From: an uncultured Flammeovirgaceae bacterium
GTDB lineage: Bacteria; Bacteroidota; Bacteroidia; Cytophagales; Cyclobacteriaceae
Direction: 5' to 3'
Assembly: GCA_946886805.1 (NCBI GenBank)
Contig: CAMPJM010000190.1
Location: 1-7,449, forward strand
DNA: 7,449 nucleotides
How positions within the stretch are numbered: the stretch's first letter is position 1; every line of letters starts with the position of its first letter. The notes beneath the pieces were generated by a model. It made no database searches and had not been told where the DNA came from. It saw only the letters and a list, made by a program, of their open reading frames with translations. A program made the position numbers and the translations under genes. Of this stretch, positions 5,875-7,449 are shown in pieces.

Positions 5875-6447
5875 ATGCACGAAATAGAGCCATTTTATAA
5901 TTGGTATAAATATTATAATGTGTCAGAAGATGAGCGTTCTCCTTATTTTGGTAAGGAATACAATCTTGATTTATATTCTGATGCTGTTTATAATTATTAC
6001 ATAGACCCTGCCTGGGACGCTATGGGTTCAGAAACGCTATATCTCAAAATTCTTTTTGCTGATTACGATAAAGGTTTCGCAGTAATCGAATTTATCGGTG
6101 AATGGAATGATGCTCTTTATAATGATATTATGCACCTCAAAAGAAACATTATTGAGCATATGATCCAGGAAGGGCTCAACAAATTCATTTTGATTGGTGA
6201 GAATGTAATGAATTTTCATGGCTCGGACGATTGCTATTACGAAGAATGGTTTGAAGATGTAGAGGACGGATGGATCGCCGCACTTAATTTCCGGGATTTC
6301 GTGCAGGAAGAGTGGAAGAAATATAATATAGATTCCTATATCAATTTTGGGGGTTCGCTAGAGATCTTTAATTGGAGAACCCTTCCTCCACTAGGTTTGT
6401 ATGAGGTTGTTAGTACTTTAATTAACAGACGAATATCCAATCTTTAA
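5875..6447 (+). CDS. Hypothetical protein, acidic and aromatic-rich, family unknown
   Basis: I do not recognise this 190-residue protein. It appears soluble: no signal peptide or membrane segment. The first 50 residues are packed with Tyr and Trp (FYNWYKYYN, YNYYIDPAWD). The middle reads like alternating strands and helices: LYLKILFADY, GFAVIEFIG, then a helix through DIMHLKRNIIEHMIQEG, then the strand KFILIGENV. An acidic patch follows (DDCYYEEWFEDVEDGW, 118-133). A Rossmann-like or STAS-like alpha/beta fold is possible but this is only a guess from the pattern. The codon use and length look like a real gene and no competing frame is better. In-frame TGA at 5860-5862 limits the start; ATG 5875 is the first ATG after it. 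It is convergent with the SprT-like gene, with only three bases between stop codons. Confidence 0.75.
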   Translation: MHEIEPFYNWYKYYNVSEDERSPYFGKEYNLDLYSDAVYNYYIDPAWDAMGSETLYLKILFADYDKGFAVIEFIGEWNDALYNDIMHLKRNIIEHMIQEGLNKFILIGENVMNFHGSDDCYYEEWFEDVEDGWIAALNFRDFVQEEWKKYNIDSYINFGGSLEIFNWRTLPPLGLYEVVSTLINRRISNL

Positions 6448-6450
6448 TTC

Positions 6451-7071
6451 CTATATCTCTCCCTGAAGGTTTTCAACAAGCGCAATTTGAGAGATTAAAT
6501 ATTTTCTGCCGGAGTTAATTTCTTGGCAAAGGATGCGTGTCCTTCTTTTCGCTTCCTTTTTAAATACCCGGGTGTTAAATTTAAATAAAGAGCCAATATG
6601 TACCTCCCCCAGGTGTACCAAGCCAGTATTATTATCGTATTTTCTTAAACAAATGCTCAATTTAGGATCAGAACTACTGGTGGCCTTGGGGTTTTTCATA
6701 TGTTGCTGAAGCGCGAATAGAATATCTTCAGGAAACACAAGATTGCTTAGAACAGGTTTTATTGTTTCCTGAAAGGTCTTTTTCCATGCTTTGCCATGAG
6801 GTGCTATTTTTCTTCCATAATTTTGAAATGCTATCAAGTGAGCCACTTCGTGAATATAGGTGAGCAGAAAGGCATACTGGTTCATATCGCCGTTTATGGT
6901 AATAGTATGAGAATCTGATTTGGGATCAAATCTATAATCCCCGTATTTAGAATTTCTTTTCTTCGTAACCTTGAAACTGAATTTATATTTTGCCCATAAA
7001 TCATAGGCGTAATGAACAGCATTTTCGGGAATATGGTTGTTCAGGAGCTTATAAAAATTGTTTTCGAGCAT
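6451..7071 (-). CDS. SprT-like domain zinc metalloprotease
   Basis: A 206-residue protein with the zincin motif HEVAH (His74, Glu75, His78) inside YIHEVAHLIAFQ, and the downstream third zinc ligand His92 in APHGKAWKKTF. This is the arrangement of SprT/Spartan-like proteases. Before it, the strand HTITING (55-61) fits the family's edge strand. Eukaryotic Spartan degrades DNA-protein crosslinks; the role of bacterial SprT proteins is poorly known, so a DNA-repair job here is inference. SprT proteins often end in a zinc ribbon with two CxxC pairs. Here only single Cys at 141 and 182 remain in a Lys/Arg-rich C-terminal region, so the ribbon is degenerate or absent. The gene starts about 30 bp after the terminator of the lipoprotein gene and so probably has its own promoter. 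A TATATTTT at 7091-7084 (minus) is a possible -7 box, but I find no -33 box. Confidence 0.88.
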   Translation of the reverse strand: MLENNFYKLLNNHIPENAVHYAYDLWAKYKFSFKVTKKRNSKYGDYRFDPKSDSHTITINGDMNQYAFLLTYIHEVAHLIAFQNYGRKIAPHGKAWKKTFQETIKPVLSNLVFPEDILFALQQHMKNPKATSSSDPKLSICLRKYDNNTGLVHLGEVHIGSLFKFNTRVFKKEAKRRTRILCQEINSGRKYLISQIALVENLQGEI

Positions 7072-7102
7072 TTATTAATGAAAAAAATATAAAAAGGGCA
7101 TA

Positions 7103-7134
7103 AAAAAGGGCTTTAGAATTCTAAAGCCCTTTTT
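7103..7134. terminator. Perfect-palindrome intrinsic terminator (bidirectional in form)
   Basis: Positions 7103-7134 form an exact 32-bp palindrome centred on GAATTC (7116-7121), with arms ending in A5 on the left and T5 on the right. The core arm GGGCTTTAGA pairs without mismatch. On the minus strand it lies 18 bp after the lipoprotein stop and its T run is extended (six T). Part of it (AAAAAGGGC) is repeated directly at 7091-7099. Confidence 0.9.
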
Positions 7135-7151
7135 ATTTAAATTAACAGAAA

Positions 7152-7388
7152 TTACAAAGTTGCTGTAGTGTCATCAGTAATGTCTTCAACACCTTCTTCG
7201 ATGTCTTCGCCAGCAGCATCTAAGTCTTCTTCAACTTGATCCATTTCTTGTTCCATTTCGTCACCTGCATCTTCCAAATTTTGCTCTACGCTTTCAGCGT
7301 CTTGCTCAGCACCTTGTTTAGTATTATCACATGCAGTGAACGTGAATAAAAATCCACCAACTAAAAATAACGCAAATAATTTTTTCAT
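7152..7388 (-). CDS. Small, highly acidic putative lipoprotein with 18-residue repeats
   Basis: A 78-residue protein starting MKKLFALFLVGGFLFTFTAC: a short signal peptide with two Lys, a hydrophobic core and a lipobox-like FTAC, giving Cys20 as the lipidated residue. The mature part has about 24 Asp/Glu and a single Lys. It contains two consecutive 18-residue units (34-51 VEQNLEDAGDEMEQEMDQ and 52-69 VEEDLDAAGEDIEEGVED), following V-E-x-x-L-[ED]-x-A-G-[DE]-x-[MI]-E-x-x-[MV]-x-x, as expected of an amphipathic helix. I do not recognise the family, and no function is implied. The ATG at 7388 is preferred over an in-frame ATG at 7415: the latter lies inside the -7 box of the promoter and would add a polar MTLKSKSFT before the signal. 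It is monocistronic, with promoter and terminator both visible. Confidence 0.82.
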   Translation of the reverse strand: MKKLFALFLVGGFLFTFTACDNTKQGAEQDAESVEQNLEDAGDEMEQEMDQVEEDLDAAGEDIEEGVEDITDDTTATL

Positions 7389-7412
7389 AGTAAAAGATTT
7401 TGATTTAAGTGT

Positions 7413-7444
7413 CAAATATATATATTAATTAAATTTCCATCAAA
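7413..7444 (-). promoter_or_regulatory. Perfect Bacteroidota-type promoter for the acidic lipoprotein gene
   Basis: On the minus strand, TTTG (7444-7441) is followed after 20 bases by TATATTTG (7420-7413). Both boxes match the -33/-7 consensus of the Bacteroidota primary sigma factor (TTTG and TAnnTTTG) exactly. Transcription would begin around 7405, leaving a leader of roughly 17 bases before the ATG at 7388. Confidence 0.82.
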
Positions 7445-7449
7445 TGTAA

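Noticed and set aside
6037..6219. Minus-strand frame of 60 codons
   Set aside because: It lies entirely antisense to the 190-residue hypothetical gene, whose frame is longer and better in composition.
1..7449. Mobile element, CRISPR array or defence island
   Set aside because: No transposase, integrase, terminal inverted repeats, regularly spaced repeats or known defence genes are visible; the genes are ordinary chromosomal ones.

Overview
The window looks like ordinary chromosome of a Bacteroidota member, most likely from the Cytophagales / Cytophagia side. The evidence is an AT-rich base composition, a PorZ-type type IX secretion (T9SS) protein with an FPNP-type C-terminal domain, near-absence of Shine-Dalgarno sequences, and a textbook Bacteroidota promoter (TTTG, 20 bases, TATATTTG) in front of the last gene. 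I see no rRNA, tRNA, CRISPR array, insertion sequence or phage gene.

Layout. Positions 1-1514 (+): the 3' end of a porZ-like gene, overlapping by one base the start of recO (TAATG junction). Positions 1646-2233 (+): a membrane-anchored DUF192 protein. Positions 2234-2580: a gene-free stretch. Positions 2581-3360 (-): a bacterial Ku protein for double-strand-break repair. It is divergent from a small heat shock protein at 3639-4088 (+), with candidate promoters and a perfect inverted repeat between them. The heat-shock gene ends in a strong intrinsic terminator, followed by another gene-free stretch (4144-4534) with several GC-rich inverted repeats. Positions 4535-5648 (+): a tight two-gene unit of a small cytochrome b5-like heme-binding protein and a BadF/N-acetylglucosamine-kinase-type sugar kinase, one base apart. 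Positions 5875-6447 (+): an unrecognised acidic, aromatic-rich protein, convergent with a SprT-like zinc metalloprotease at 6451-7071 (-). Positions 7152-7388 (-): a very acidic small lipoprotein made largely of two 18-residue repeats, with its own promoter and a perfectly palindromic terminator.

How they work together. The window mixes DNA maintenance (recO, ku, perhaps the SprT-like protease), envelope functions (PorZ, the DUF192 protein, the lipoprotein), stress protection (Hsp20) and amino-sugar metabolism. Most genes are single transcription units; only porZ-recO and the cytochrome b5-like/kinase pair look translationally coupled. I found no convincing new multi-gene system. The points most worth a second look are the acidic repeat lipoprotein, the coupled heme-protein/kinase pair, the operator-like palindrome before hsp20, and the two unexplained intergenic stretches.
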